Part shown: positions 15,689 through 24,863 of the stretch, piece after piece | Layout of the letters: each line of letters starts with the position of its first letter | How positions within the stretch are numbered: the first letter of the stretch is position 1 | Assembly (NCBI RefSeq): GCF_020618775.1 | Contig: NZ_JAESVB010000002.1 | Span: 620,001 to 684,000, forward strand | Direction: 5' to 3' | DNA: 64,000 nt | Source: Acidisoma silvae | GTDB lineage: Bacteria; Pseudomonadota; Alphaproteobacteria; Acetobacterales; Acetobacteraceae | Program-made: the position numbers and the translations under genes | The notes under the pieces: generated by a model | Seen by the model: only the letters and a program-made list of their open reading frames with translations | What the model was told of the DNA's origin: nothing | Databases searched by the model: none

Positions 15689-16621
15689 ATGGAGAAGCCT
15701 GCTACCGCGATGTCTGCCGAGCCGAGCTTGACCGCCGGTCCGGCATTTGCGGATTGGATCGCTCTTCTGAAACCACGGGTGATGAGCCTGGTGGTTTTCT
15801 CTGGCGCCATCGGCATGCTGCTGGCGCCCGGCCATATCAACCCGCTGGTCGCTGTCGGTGCCGTTATCTGTATCGCCATCGGCGCGGGCGCGGCCGGCGC
15901 CATCAACATGTGGTACGACCGCGATATCGACGCCGTCATGCGCCGCACGGTCAATCGGCCGATTCCGGCTGGGCGCATGGCGCCGATGCCCGCGCTGATC
16001 TACGGCATCGTGCTGTCCGTCATTTCGGTCATCGCCATGTTCGTCCTCACCAATTGGGTCGCGGCCGGCATGCTGGCGGTCTCCATCGCCTTCTACGTGC
16101 TGATCTATACGATGTGGCTGAAGCGCCGCACGCCGCAGAATATCGTCATCGGCGGCGCTGCCGGCGCCTTCCCGCCGATCATCGGCTGGGCCGCCGTCAC
16201 CGGCAGCATCGATCTTGTGCCGGTCCTGATGTTCGCCATCACCTTCTTCTGGACGCCGCCGCATTTCTGGTCACTGTCGCTTTATGCGAGCGGCGATTAC
16301 GAGCGCGCAGGCGTGCCGATGCTGCCCGTGGTGCGCGGCCAGCGCGTCACCCGCATCAACATCCTGGTCTATACGCTGATCCTGCTGCCCGTCGCGGCCA
16401 GCCCCTGGATGGTCGGCTTTGTCGGGCTGCCCTATCTCGTCGTCAGCCTCATCCTCAGCGGCATGTTCATCTACTACGCCGTCCGCGTCATGCAGGACGG
16501 CCGCGGCCCCGGCGGCGATACCGTCTCGGACCATGCGCCGGCGCGAAAGGCCTTCCGCTTTTCGCTGCTCTATCTGTTCCTGCTGTTTCTGGCGCTGGCC
16601 CTCTGCCACGCGATCCGTTGA
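15689..16621 (+). CDS. ctaB: Protoheme IX farnesyltransferase (heme O synthase)
   Basis: This 310-residue UbiA-family enzyme adds farnesyl to heme B for heme-copper oxidases. It has about nine membrane helices. It also has the two aspartate-rich/charged motifs NMWYDRDID (with MRRTVNRPIPAGR) and YTMWLKRRTPQN, and the FFWTPPHFWSLSL segment. No cytochrome oxidase subunit genes are beside it in this window, so it is detached from the usual cta/cyo cluster. An in-frame ATG at 15710 is an alternative start. Confidence 0.95.
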   Translation: MEKPATAMSAEPSLTAGPAFADWIALLKPRVMSLVVFSGAIGMLLAPGHINPLVAVGAVICIAIGAGAAGAINMWYDRDIDAVMRRTVNRPIPAGRMAPMPALIYGIVLSVISVIAMFVLTNWVAAGMLAVSIAFYVLIYTMWLKRRTPQNIVIGGAAGAFPPIIGWAAVTGSIDLVPVLMFAITFFWTPPHFWSLSLYASGDYERAGVPMLPVVRGQRVTRINILVYTLILLPVAASPWMVGFVGLPYLVVSLILSGMFIYYAVRVMQDGRGPGGDTVSDHAPARKAFRFSLLYLFLLFLALALCHAIR

Positions 16622-16635
16622 TCGCGGCCGCCCGC

Positions 16636-16655
16636 GCGCGGGGCTAGCCCCGCGC
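16636..16655 (+). terminator. Short palindromic hairpin after ctaB
   Basis: A perfect 9-bp inverted repeat, GCGCGGGGC/GCCCCGCGC with a two-base centre, lies 14 bases after the ctaB stop. It is followed by GTCGTTTCC. The T-tract is weak, so termination is plausible but not certain. Confidence 0.45.
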
Positions 16656-16717
16656 CGTCGTTTCCGGTTTGACTGGGTGACTGCTTCGGCACGGCCCGCC
16701 AACCGGAAGGACTTCCC

Positions 16718-18208
16718 ATGACTGCCTATGACCGCCTCGCCACACGCTTCGCCCGCATCGCGACCGTGAACGAGGCGATCTCGATGCTGAACTGGGATGC
16801 TTCCGTCATGATGCCGCCCGGTGGCGCCGCCGCGCGCGGCGAGCAGCTGGCCGTGCTGTCCGGCCTGTCCCATGAACTCGCGACCGCACCGGCACTCGCC
16901 GATGACCTCGCGGAAGCCGAGACCGCACCGCCGACCGAGCCCTGGGCCGCTGGCAATCTCGCCCTCATGCGCCACCGCCAGCGACAGGCCGCCGCCCTGC
17001 CCGCCGACCTGGTGGAAGCGCAGAGCCGCGCCAATTCGGCCTGCGAATCCGTCTGGCGCGTGGCGCGTCAAAACTCCGATTTCGCCGTCGTGCGGCCCTA
17101 TCTCGCGGAGGTGGTGCGCCTGACCCGGGAAGCCTCGGTGGCATTGGGCGAGACCTTCGGCATGGCCCCCTATGACGCGCTGATGGACCTCTATCAGCGC
17201 GGCATCGCTGCGGCAGACGTGGAGCCCATCTTCACGGCCTATGAAGGCTTCCTGGCCGATGCCCTGCCCCGCGCCGAAGCGATTCAGGCCGCGCGCGGCA
17301 CGCCGCTGCCCCTGTCCGGCCCCTTCCCGATCCCGGCGCAGCAGGCGCTGTGCCGGCACCTGTCGGAAGCCGCCGGGCTGGACTACCGCCATGCCCGGCT
17401 GGATATCTCGGCCCATCCCTTTAGCGGCGGCACGCCGACCGACAACCGCATCACCAGCCGCTACTCGGAAGACGAATGCTTCCAGAGCCTGATGGGCGTG
17501 ATGCATGAAACCGGCCACGCGATGTATGAGGCGGGACTGCCGCCGGCTTATGCCCGCCAACCCGTGGGCGAGGCCGCCGGCATGGCCGCGCATGAAAGCC
17601 AGTCCCTGCTGATCGAGTTGCAGGTCTGCCGCAGCGACGGCTACCTGTCCTGGCTCGGGCCGCAACTGGCCTCCGCCTTCGGCGGCAAGTCAGCCGCCTA
17701 TGCGACGGAAAATCTCGGCCGTCTGCTGCGCCGGGTGGATCGAGGCTTCATTCGCGTCGAGGCCAATGAAGTGACCTACCCGGCCCATGTCATCCTGCGC
17801 TTCCGGCTGGAACGCGCCTTGATGAGCGGCGATCTGGCGGTGGGTGACCTGCCCGGCGCCTGGAACGAGGGCATGCAGTCCCTGCTCGGCATCACGCCAC
17901 CGGATGACCGTCGCGGCTGCCTGCAGGACATCCACTGGTATGACGGCGCCTTCGGCTATTTCCCAAGCTATACTTTGGGCGCGATGGCCGCAGCCCAGAT
18001 CATGGCGGCGATCCGCCGCGCCGTGCCGGACGTAGACGATGCCATTGCCAGGGGCGATCTGTCGCCCCTGCTCGGCTGGATCAGGCGTGAAATCCACGGA
18101 CGCGCCAATTCCCTCGGCTTCAATGACCTGATGCGGGCGGCCACGGGCAAGCCCTTGGAATCCTCCGATTTCACCGCCCATCTGACGGCACGCTATCTGA
18201 CCGCTTAA
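16718..18208 (+). CDS. Carboxypeptidase Taq (M32 family metallopeptidase)
   Basis: This 496-residue cytoplasmic zinc carboxypeptidase has the HExxH motif at residues 263-267 (MHETGHAMYEAG). The typical M32 segments HESQSLL, EVTYPAHVILRF and DIHWYDGAFGYFPSYTLGAM follow. M32 enzymes remove C-terminal residues with broad specificity. AAGGA precedes the ATG. The gene stands alone, followed by a hairpin and tRNA-Phe. Confidence 0.95.
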   Translation: MTAYDRLATRFARIATVNEAISMLNWDASVMMPPGGAAARGEQLAVLSGLSHELATAPALADDLAEAETAPPTEPWAAGNLALMRHRQRQAAALPADLVEAQSRANSACESVWRVARQNSDFAVVRPYLAEVVRLTREASVALGETFGMAPYDALMDLYQRGIAAADVEPIFTAYEGFLADALPRAEAIQAARGTPLPLSGPFPIPAQQALCRHLSEAAGLDYRHARLDISAHPFSGGTPTDNRITSRYSEDECFQSLMGVMHETGHAMYEAGLPPAYARQPVGEAAGMAAHESQSLLIELQVCRSDGYLSWLGPQLASAFGGKSAAYATENLGRLLRRVDRGFIRVEANEVTYPAHVILRFRLERALMSGDLAVGDLPGAWNEGMQSLLGITPPDDRRGCLQDIHWYDGAFGYFPSYTLGAMAAAQIMAAIRRAVPDVDDAIARGDLSPLLGWIRREIHGRANSLGFNDLMRAATGKPLESSDFTAHLTARYLTA

Positions 18209-18312
18209 AATGGATGGCTGCCGACCGGCGATGTGACAGCCCGATTGCAGATACCCCCCTTGATCCCGGCGGCCGGCTGCGCTACCCAGCCGGCCACGCC
18301 AAGAGCGTCGTT

Positions 18313-18388
18313 GCCCAGGTAGCTCAGTTGGTAGAGCATGCGACTGAAAATTGCAGTGTCGGTGGTTCGATTCCACTCCTGGGCACCA
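18313..18388 (+). tRNA. tRNA-Phe (GAA anticodon)
   Basis: The cloverleaf has acceptor GCCCAGG pairing with CCTGGGC, D arm GCTC/GAGC, anticodon loop with GAA inside GACTGAAAAT, T arm GGTTCGATTCC, and an encoded CCA. A perfect 9-bp hairpin (GGCCGGCTG/CAGCCGGCC at 18271-18295) precedes it. Confidence 0.96.
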
Positions 18389-18413
18389 TTCTCCTCCTGA
18401 AGCCATTCAGCCT

Positions 18414-18788
18414 TTAGCCGTTAGACGTCAGATCCGCCTCGGTCGGTCCCGCGACATGCGCGACCACCGTCACCGCGTCGGTCTTGCCGTCGCGAATATC
18501 GGAATAGAGCACGCGCATCCAATGCGCCTTGTCGAAGGCTTGCAGCCCGATGAGGGGGGCGACATCCATCCGGCATTGCCGCACGCGGGAAAAGAAACCG
18601 CCGCTGGTCTCCCGAATATCGGTAAGCGTGAAGCCGGTATGGCCGAGCTCGGCACCGACCTGATGGGTCGCGAGCGCGGTCACGGTATCGGCACTGCAGG
18701 ACGGCGCCGCGTAATGCTGCTGGAATAGAAAGACCGCCAGCGCCCCGGCGCCGGCGAGAAGAGAGGCGGATATTATGCGATTGATCAT
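18414..18788 (-). CDS. Hypothetical protein with N-terminal membrane anchor or signal
   Basis: This 124-residue protein starts with a hydrophobic segment (IISASLLAGAGALAVFLFQ, about residues 4-23) that is either a signal peptide or a single membrane anchor. The rest is soluble, with two cysteines (PSCSAD and RQCRMD) that could form a disulfide outside the cytoplasm. I do not recognise the family. It stands alone between tRNA-Phe and the dienelactone hydrolase gene and is divergent from the latter. Confidence 0.7.
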   Translation of the reverse strand: MINRIISASLLAGAGALAVFLFQQHYAAPSCSADTVTALATHQVGAELGHTGFTLTDIRETSGGFFSRVRQCRMDVAPLIGLQAFDKAHWMRVLYSDIRDGKTDAVTVVAHVAGPTEADLTSNG

Positions 18789-18892
18789 GGCGCGATCCTC
18801 TAACCGCGTCCTGTTTCCGCACTATGTCTGGCACATGAAACTCGGCGTAACGCAGGCTTGATGACGCGACCCGCGCCCTTTCAGGAGCCCGA

Positions 18893-19756
18893 ATGATGCC
18901 CGAAGATAAGCTCGCTTCGCCTGGATTGCCGCCGCTCGGCCGTCGTGGCTTTGTCATGACGAGCCTGATCACCGGCTTCACCCTGGCCGCCGCCCGCGCG
19001 CAGGCCGCGCCGATCCATACCGATGCAAACGGCCTCGATCTCGGCGAGGTCGCTATGCCGGTCGCGGACGGCACCCTGCCCACCTATTTCGCGCGTCCGG
19101 CGGGCGTTGCAAACCCGCCTATTGTCGTCGTGGTCGAGGAGATTTTCGGCGTCCACGAATATATCAAGGATGTTTGCCGGCGTCTGGCGAAGCAGGGCTA
19201 TTTCGCAATCGCACCCGAGCTTTACGCCCGCCTCGCCGATCTCTCCAAGATGACCGATCCGCAGGAAATCGTCGCGAAAGTCATCTCGAAAGCGCCGGAC
19301 GCGACCATGCTGTCCGACCTCAGCCATACCGTCGATTGGGCCATTGCGCAGAAGGGGGACGCGGACCGCGTGGCCGTGCTGGGCTTCTGTCGTGGCGGCC
19401 GCGATGTCTGGCTGTTTGCCGAGCATGACAAGCGGCTGAAAGCGGCGGTCGCCTTCTATGGTCCCGTCGCGGGTGCCACCAGCGCCATCCAGCCCGTCAA
19501 TCCCATCACCATGGCAGCGAATCTCAACTGCCCGCTGCTCGGCCTTTACGGCGGCCGTGACCCCAGCATCCATGCCACTGACGTCTATGCCGCACAGGCC
19601 AAGGCAGCCGCCGCCGGGAAGACGGTCGAGATCATCTATTACCCCGACGCCGGGCACGGATTTCATGCCGACTACCGGCCAAGCTACAACGCGGCCGACG
19701 CGCAAGCCGCCTGGGCACAGGCCCTGGCCTGGCTGCGCAAATACGATATCGGCTGA
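18893..19756 (+). CDS. Dienelactone hydrolase family protein with Tat-like signal
   Basis: This 287-residue alpha/beta hydrolase has the DLH triad: nucleophile C166 in LGFCRGGR, Asp in GGRDPSI and His in DAGHGFHAD. It also has VVVEEIFGVHEYIKD, the conserved substrate-loop Glu. Residues 15-40 (LGRRGFVMTSLITGFTLAAARAQA) look like a twin-arginine signal, so the enzyme is probably periplasmic, unlike the cytoplasmic ClcD. Its natural substrate is unknown. The start is one of two adjacent ATG codons; AGGAG lies just upstream. Confidence 0.88.
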   Translation: MMPEDKLASPGLPPLGRRGFVMTSLITGFTLAAARAQAAPIHTDANGLDLGEVAMPVADGTLPTYFARPAGVANPPIVVVVEEIFGVHEYIKDVCRRLAKQGYFAIAPELYARLADLSKMTDPQEIVAKVISKAPDATMLSDLSHTVDWAIAQKGDADRVAVLGFCRGGRDVWLFAEHDKRLKAAVAFYGPVAGATSAIQPVNPITMAANLNCPLLGLYGGRDPSIHATDVYAAQAKAAAAGKTVEIIYYPDAGHGFHADYRPSYNAADAQAAWAQALAWLRKYDIG

Positions 19757-19837
19757 TCGCTTGATCACGCAAAAATAAACGAGCCTATCCTCGCAAAAGG
19801 GGCAGACAGAGCAAAATCCACGGTCTAGCCTGACGGA

Positions 19838-21229
19838 ATGAGCGAGCTTCCCGATCTGCCGGCGACTGTCCTTGTCTCTGCCTATCGGGAGCGGCGGCTT
19901 TCCCCTGTCGAGGTGACGCGCGCCGCTTTGGCGCGTATCGACGCCTGGGACGATCAGATTTGCGCCACCTGGGCGATGGACCCGGAGGGCGCGCTGGCCG
20001 CTGCCCGCCAGTCCGAAACCCGCTGGCAGTCCGGCACGCCGGCCGGGCCGCTGGACGGCGTGCCTGTCACGGTGAAAGAGAATATCGCGACCAAGGGCGT
20101 GACGATGCCGGCCGGCACCGCCGCCGTTAACGCTATGGTCGCGACCGAAGATGCGCCCGCCGCCGCGCGCCTGCGCGAAAGCGGCGCCGTCATCCTGGGC
20201 AAGACCACCATGCCGGATTTCGGTATGCTGTCCTCCGGACTGTCCAGCTTCCATCGCCTCGCCCGAAACCCGTGGAATCTGGCCATGAATCCCGGCGGCT
20301 CCAGCGCCGGGGCGTCTGCCGCCACCGCTGCCGGCTATGCGCCGATCAATATCGGGACGGATATCGGCGGATCGGTACGCCTGCCCGCCGCTTTGTGCGG
20401 CGCCGTCTCCCTCAAGCCGAGCTTCGGCCGCATTCCGGTCTCCCCGCCCTTCCTCGGCCGCGCCGCCGGTCCCATCACCCGCACCGTCGCCGATGCGGCG
20501 CTCGCCATGCAGGTGCTGAGCCTGCCCGACAGCCGCGACTATATGAGCCTGCCGCCTGCTGACCTGGACTGGTCGGCTGAACCGCTGCCGTTGCGCGGCC
20601 TGAAGCTGGGGCTGTGCCTCGATACCGGCATCGGTAGTGACCCGGACCCGGAGGTTGTCGACGCAATCACCAATGCCGCAAGACTCTTCGCAGATGCAGG
20701 GGCGACCGTCGAACCACTCGCCCCCTTCCTGAACCGGGATATGATCGAGGGGTTGGACCGCTTCTGGCGGGCGCGCTTCGGTTCGGACACCGCAGGCCTG
20801 TCCGACGAACAGCGCGCGAAAATCCTGCCCTATATCCGGGACTGGATCGAAGGCGGGGACGAACTGTCCGGCAGGGACGTCTATCGCGGCTTCGCCCAGA
20901 TCCCGGCCATGAGCCAGGCGACCCAGAAAGCCACGGCACCTTTCGACTATGTGCTTCTGCCGGTCTGGCCGACCGTCTCTTTCCCGGCGGACTATGCCAG
21001 CCCGCTCAACAATCCGGCAAAACCCTTCGAGCACATCGGCTATTGCGTCGGCTTCAATATGAGCGAGCAGCCGGCGCTATCGGTGAATTGCGGCTATTCG
21101 ACCTCAAGCATGCCGATCGGCCTACAGATCGCAGGCCGGCGCTTCGACGATACCGGCGTGCTGCGCATGGGGGCTGCTTTTGAAGCGATGCGCGGTCCGC
21201 AGCGGTCCTGGCCGCGCTTCGATCGCTGA
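19838..21229 (+). CDS. Amidase signature family enzyme
   Basis: This 463-residue amidase has the Ser-cisSer-Lys triad: K80 in PVTVKENIATKG, S155 in NPGGSSAGASAA, and nucleophile S179 in DIGGSVRLPA. It is too far from GatA in length and C-terminus to call tRNA amidotransferase, and no gatB/gatC genes are near. It probably hydrolyses a small amide. It ends 10 bases before the convergent TetR gene. Confidence 0.9.
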   Translation: MSELPDLPATVLVSAYRERRLSPVEVTRAALARIDAWDDQICATWAMDPEGALAAARQSETRWQSGTPAGPLDGVPVTVKENIATKGVTMPAGTAAVNAMVATEDAPAAARLRESGAVILGKTTMPDFGMLSSGLSSFHRLARNPWNLAMNPGGSSAGASAATAAGYAPINIGTDIGGSVRLPAALCGAVSLKPSFGRIPVSPPFLGRAAGPITRTVADAALAMQVLSLPDSRDYMSLPPADLDWSAEPLPLRGLKLGLCLDTGIGSDPDPEVVDAITNAARLFADAGATVEPLAPFLNRDMIEGLDRFWRARFGSDTAGLSDEQRAKILPYIRDWIEGGDELSGRDVYRGFAQIPAMSQATQKATAPFDYVLLPVWPTVSFPADYASPLNNPAKPFEHIGYCVGFNMSEQPALSVNCGYSTSSMPIGLQIAGRRFDDTGVLRMGAAFEAMRGPQRSWPRFDR

Positions 21230-21239
21230 AGGCAGCCGG

Positions 21240-21860
21240 CTAAGACGATCCGCCGAGGTCAGCCAGATACAGGCCAATCATACGCCCGGCATTCCGACTG
21301 AAACTGTCCCGCTGCGCTTCTGTCTCCGCCTCGAAAGACCAGATAGACTTCATCAGCCCCAGCATCAGCAGCACCGCCACATCATCCGCGCGGTAGGGGC
21401 TGCCGGCATAGCGTGTCAGGATACAAGCCAACGCATCCTGGAACGTGTCGCGCATCTGCTGACGCCGCACCATGCTGTCATCCGGCACGTCGATCAGCTT
21501 CAGCGTCACGGTCCGCTGCGGCCGCAGGCTGTCACCCATGGCGACCAGTGCCATTGCCATAGCCTCGGCCGTCAATAGCGGCGCGCGGGCAACGATTTCC
21601 GCCAGAGAGACGCTTAGCGTCGCGCCATAGCGTTCCAGCAGGCCAGCGACCAAAACGTCCTTGGTCGGGAAGAAACGATAGAGCGAACCGATCGCGGTCG
21701 AGGACTGGGCGGCGATTTCCGTCATCGTCACCGCCTCGTAGTCTTTTTCGGCGAAAAGCACGGTCGCCGCTGCCAGGATGGCGTCGACCCGATCACGCCC
21801 GCGCTGGCGTTTGGGCATGAGCGCCTCTGCGGCCAGCGCGCTTGTGTTTTGAGAGCCCAT
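21240..21860 (-). CDS. TetR-family transcriptional regulator
   Basis: This 206-residue regulator has the N-terminal TetR HTH: RVDAILAAATVLFAEKDYEAVTMTEIAAQ followed by IGSLYRFFPTKDVLVAGLL. The C-terminal helical domain is ligand-binding and not recognisable. The ATG at 21860 has AAGGGA nine bases upstream; a TTG two codons further up is an alternative. It is divergent from the AbrB-type membrane protein gene, its most likely target. Confidence 0.9.
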   Translation of the reverse strand: MGSQNTSALAAEALMPKRQRGRDRVDAILAAATVLFAEKDYEAVTMTEIAAQSSTAIGSLYRFFPTKDVLVAGLLERYGATLSVSLAEIVARAPLLTAEAMAMALVAMGDSLRPQRTVTLKLIDVPDDSMVRRQQMRDTFQDALACILTRYAGSPYRADDVAVLLMLGLMKSIWSFEAETEAQRDSFSRNAGRMIGLYLADLGGSS

Positions 21861-22037
21861 CCTCAACTATCCCTTACGCGGGACAAGCATCCGCTCATTC
21901 CGTTGTACCCTCATCCCGCACACGCTCTGTGGCCGGCTGACGGCCGACTTGCCCAGCTTTAGCATGCTCACGCCTCATGCGCGCATCATCTCATCTTTGG
22001 CAGGCTATCCTCGCCTCGCCTTTCATGCTTCGCCCAA

Positions 22038-23147
22038 TTGCACTGGTACCGACCATTGTCTGATACGACCGAGCGCGCCCGCACCCTGGGCGCCCTCCGC
22101 CCGCAAACCTGGCCGATCTCGCGGCGCTGGCTCGTGCTTGTACCCCTCTCCTTCGCACTGGCAGTCCTGCTGATCCTGATGAAACTGCCGGCGGCCCTGC
22201 TGCTGGGGCCCATGGCCGCTGCTATCCTGATGGCGAGCCAGGACGGCACAGTCCGCATCGCCCCGCCTGTCTTCGTCACCTACCAGGGCATTGTCGGCGC
22301 CATGATCGCCATCAACCTGCCTGTCTCGATCTTCCCTGAAATGGCTACGGACTGGCCGGTCTTTCTGCTCGGCACGCTCTCCACGCTGCTTGCCTCCAGC
22401 CTGCTCGGCTGGCTGCTCTCCCGCTCCGGCGCCTTGCCGGGCACGACGGCGATCTGGGGATCGTCCCCCGGCGCCGCGACGGTGATGACGCTGATGTCCG
22501 AACAGTTCGGCGCCGATATGCGGCTCGTCGCCTTCATGCAGTATATGCGGGTAGTGGCCTGCGCCGTGGTCGCGACCCTGGTCTCCCGCTTCCTGGGCCA
22601 TGGCGGCGGCAGCGTCACGGAGCATTTCTTTGCGGCCCCCGCCTCCTGGACCGCCGTGGCGACGGCCGTCGCCATCGCGCTGATCGGCGCCTATGCCGGC
22701 GTGCGGCTGAAAATCCCCGGCGGCGCCATGCTGACGCCGATGGTTCTCGGCATGCTGCTGAAAGTCTTCACGCCGCTGGATCTGGAATTGCCGCCTTTGC
22801 TTCTGGCGGTAAGCTATGCCGTGGTCGGCTGGGGCATCGGCATGCGCTTCTCGGCCTCGGTGCTGCGCTATGCCGGACGTGTCTTTCCGCGCGTATTGAC
22901 CTCGATCCTGGCGCTGATCCTGATCTGCGGCGGATTTGGCACCATTCTGATGCTCGTCACCGGGGTCGATCCCTTGACCGCCTATCTGGCGACAAGCCCG
23001 GGCGGCGCCGACTCGGTCGCCATCATCGCGGCCTCCAGCAAGGTGAACATGCCCTTCGTCATGACCATGCAGATCGCGCGGTTTCTCTGCGTACTGATCG
23101 CGGGGCCAGCGCTCGCGCGGCTATTGTCGAAGTCGCGCCCAGGCTGA
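22038..23147 (+). CDS. AbrB-family membrane protein (AbrB duplication, PF05145-type)
   Basis: This polytopic membrane protein of about 369 residues has ten or so hydrophobic segments and an internal repeat. Each half has the GS/TSPGA signature: WGSSPGAATVMTLMSEQFGAD and ATSPGGADSVAIIAASS. The family is named after B. subtilis AbrB regulators of ammonia oxidation but is transporter-like. No ATG lies at the beginning; I give TTG 22038, and TTG 22056 (MSDTTERARTLGAL) is equally plausible. It is divergent from tetR. Confidence 0.85.
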   Translation: MHWYRPLSDTTERARTLGALRPQTWPISRRWLVLVPLSFALAVLLILMKLPAALLLGPMAAAILMASQDGTVRIAPPVFVTYQGIVGAMIAINLPVSIFPEMATDWPVFLLGTLSTLLASSLLGWLLSRSGALPGTTAIWGSSPGAATVMTLMSEQFGADMRLVAFMQYMRVVACAVVATLVSRFLGHGGGSVTEHFFAAPASWTAVATAVAIALIGAYAGVRLKIPGGAMLTPMVLGMLLKVFTPLDLELPPLLLAVSYAVVGWGIGMRFSASVLRYAGRVFPRVLTSILALILICGGFGTILMLVTGVDPLTAYLATSPGGADSVAIIAASSKVNMPFVMTMQIARFLCVLIAGPALARLLSKSRPG

Positions 23148-23222
23148 CGGCCGCGCCGATTTGCAGCGGGAACGGAGAGCGGCTTCTATGGCTGCGTTCC
23201 TTTCCCGCAATGGTTGTTATCC

Positions 23223-23963
23223 ATGTCCGAATCCCAGCCCGTCCTGCTCCTGACCGGCGCCAGCCGCGGCATCGGTCATGCGACCGTCAAACTGTTTCAG
23301 GAACGCGGCTGGCGGGTGCTGACCGTCTCCCGCCAAGCCTTCTCGCCGCTCTGCCGCTGGCCCAATGCGCGGGAAAGCCATATCCAGGCCGATCTTGAAG
23401 ACCTGTCCGGTCTTTCCGCACTCGCCGAGGATGTGCGCAGCCGGTTGGAGGGTGGCAAGCTGCATGCTTTGGTCAATAATGCCGGCATTTCCCCCAAGGG
23501 ACCGGAGGGCAAGCGCCTGGGTGTCATCGACAGCGATGCCGCCCTTTGGACGAAGGTCCTGAACGTCAATCTGATCTCGACCGCCTTGCTGGCGCGGGCG
23601 CTGCTGCCGGAACTGGAACGGGCGGGGGGATCGATTGTGAACGTCACCTCCATCGCCGGATCCCGCGTGCATCCTTTCGCGGGCGTCGCCTATGCCGCGT
23701 CGAAGGCGGCGCTGGCGGCTCTCACCCGCGAAATGGCGCATGAATTCGGCGGTCGGGGCGTGCGCGCCAATGCCATCGCGCCAGGCGAGATCGACACCGC
23801 CATCCTCTCAGCTGGCACCGACGCCCTGGTCTCGGCCGAAGTGCCGATGCGGCGGCTGGGCCGGCCCAATGAGGTGGCTCAAACCATCTATTATCTGTGC
23901 AGCGACGGCTCGTCCTACGTGAATGGCGCCGAAATCCATATCAATGGCGGCCAGCACGTCTAA
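23223..23963 (+). CDS. Short-chain dehydrogenase/reductase (SDR)
   Basis: This 246-residue classical SDR has cofactor motif TGASRGIGHAT, the NNAG motif (LVNNAGISPKG), catalytic Ser in NVTSIAGSR and Y-x3-K in YAASKAAL. It also has a PG motif after the active site (APGEID). It ends with the typical NGAEIHINGGQHV. It is probably an NADP-dependent 3-oxoacyl- or sugar-type reductase; the substrate is unknown. It follows the membrane protein gene by 75 bases. Confidence 0.92.
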   Translation: MSESQPVLLLTGASRGIGHATVKLFQERGWRVLTVSRQAFSPLCRWPNARESHIQADLEDLSGLSALAEDVRSRLEGGKLHALVNNAGISPKGPEGKRLGVIDSDAALWTKVLNVNLISTALLARALLPELERAGGSIVNVTSIAGSRVHPFAGVAYAASKAALAALTREMAHEFGGRGVRANAIAPGEIDTAILSAGTDALVSAEVPMRRLGRPNEVAQTIYYLCSDGSSYVNGAEIHINGGQHV

Positions 23964-24053
23964 CCCTCGCGCACATTTGAGCTGCGGCAGGAAAAATTAT
24001 CTGACATGCAATCGCTGCACCCCGGGTGTTACGATCTATTGCACGAAATCAAT

Positions 24054-24071
24054 GTTTCATATGTTTGAAAC
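24054..24071. promoter_or_regulatory. AT-rich palindrome upstream of the histidine phosphatase gene
   Basis: GTTTCA and TGAAAC form a perfect 6-bp inverted repeat around TATGTT, 36 bases before the start codon. It lies in an AT-rich stretch unlike its surroundings and may be a protein-binding site. No specific regulator is implied. Confidence 0.35.
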
Positions 24072-24106
24072 AGTCTAATATCCTCGGCATCAGGAGGTGA
24101 GTGGCG

Positions 24107-24802
24107 ATGCGTTTTGCTTTGACAGCTTGCGGATTGGCTCTGGCGACGCTGGTAACCCCGGCCGTTGCTTCTGCGCCCAGGCTTTTGAACAGCAATATCG
24201 CGCTGCCGGCCACAAATGGCTTGAGCGACGCGACCATCCTGATCGTCCGCCATGGCGAGAAGACTGGCTTCGGCACAGGGCTGAGCGCGGCCGGTTCGAT
24301 GCGCGCGCAGGTCTATGCCGATTACTTCTCCCATTTCTCGATGAACGGCGCGCCGGTGCATATCGACGCTCTGGTCGCGGCCGAGGACACGCATAAAAGC
24401 GACCGTCCGCGCCTGACGCTGGAACCGCTCGCTGCCGCCATGAATATGCCGATCGAGCAGCCCTGCGCTGACCATGCGATCGGTACCTTAGTGGACTGGC
24501 TGAAGCAGCGCCCGGCGCATCAGACGACGCTGATTTCCTGGCATCACACCAAGATCGCCAAGCTGATGGCGGCGCTGGGCGTCGATCCCAAGACCATGCT
24601 GCCGGGCGGCCACTGGCCGAACGACACCTTTGATTGGGTGGTGGCGCTGCATTTCGATCATGACGGCAAGCTGATTCCGGGCTCCGCCCGCATCATCAAC
24701 GAGCCGGCGACGGTCAATAACGTGGTCTGGGCGACGATGAGCCATCCGAACATCTCTCCGATGCCGGTCATGCAGCGGGAAGAGACCCTCGCCTCGCGCT
24801 GA
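24107..24802 (+). CDS. Exported histidine phosphatase family protein
   Basis: This 231-residue protein has a Sec signal peptide (MRFALTACGLALATLVTPAVASA) and a phosphoglycerate-mutase-like phosphatase domain. The RHG motif is in LIVRHGEKTG and a second catalytic His is in LISWHHTKIAKL. The enzyme would dephosphorylate a substrate in the periplasm. AGGAGGTGA stands nine bases before this ATG; a GTG two codons upstream is too close to that site. A clear terminator follows. Confidence 0.88.
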   Translation: MRFALTACGLALATLVTPAVASAPRLLNSNIALPATNGLSDATILIVRHGEKTGFGTGLSAAGSMRAQVYADYFSHFSMNGAPVHIDALVAAEDTHKSDRPRLTLEPLAAAMNMPIEQPCADHAIGTLVDWLKQRPAHQTTLISWHHTKIAKLMAALGVDPKTMLPGGHWPNDTFDWVVALHFDHDGKLIPGSARIINEPATVNNVVWATMSHPNISPMPVMQREETLASR

Positions 24803-24830
24803 TCCGGATCGACAAGCCTAAACGCGAAAG

Positions 24831-24863
24831 GACGGAGATGGCAGATGCCGTCTCCGTTCTTTT
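24831..24863 (+). terminator. Rho-independent terminator of the histidine phosphatase gene
   Basis: The stem GACGGAGATGGC pairs with GCCGTCTCCGT (one G-T pair) and is followed by TCTTTT. It lies 29 bases after the stop codon. Confidence 0.75.

Noticed and set aside
18881-21034. A 717-codon open frame on the minus strand opposite the dienelactone hydrolase and amidase genes
   Set aside because: It lies antisense to two well-supported enzymes in phase with their codon structure, and it is rich in Gly/Arg/His with no recognisable domain. Long antisense frames are expected in DNA of this GC content.
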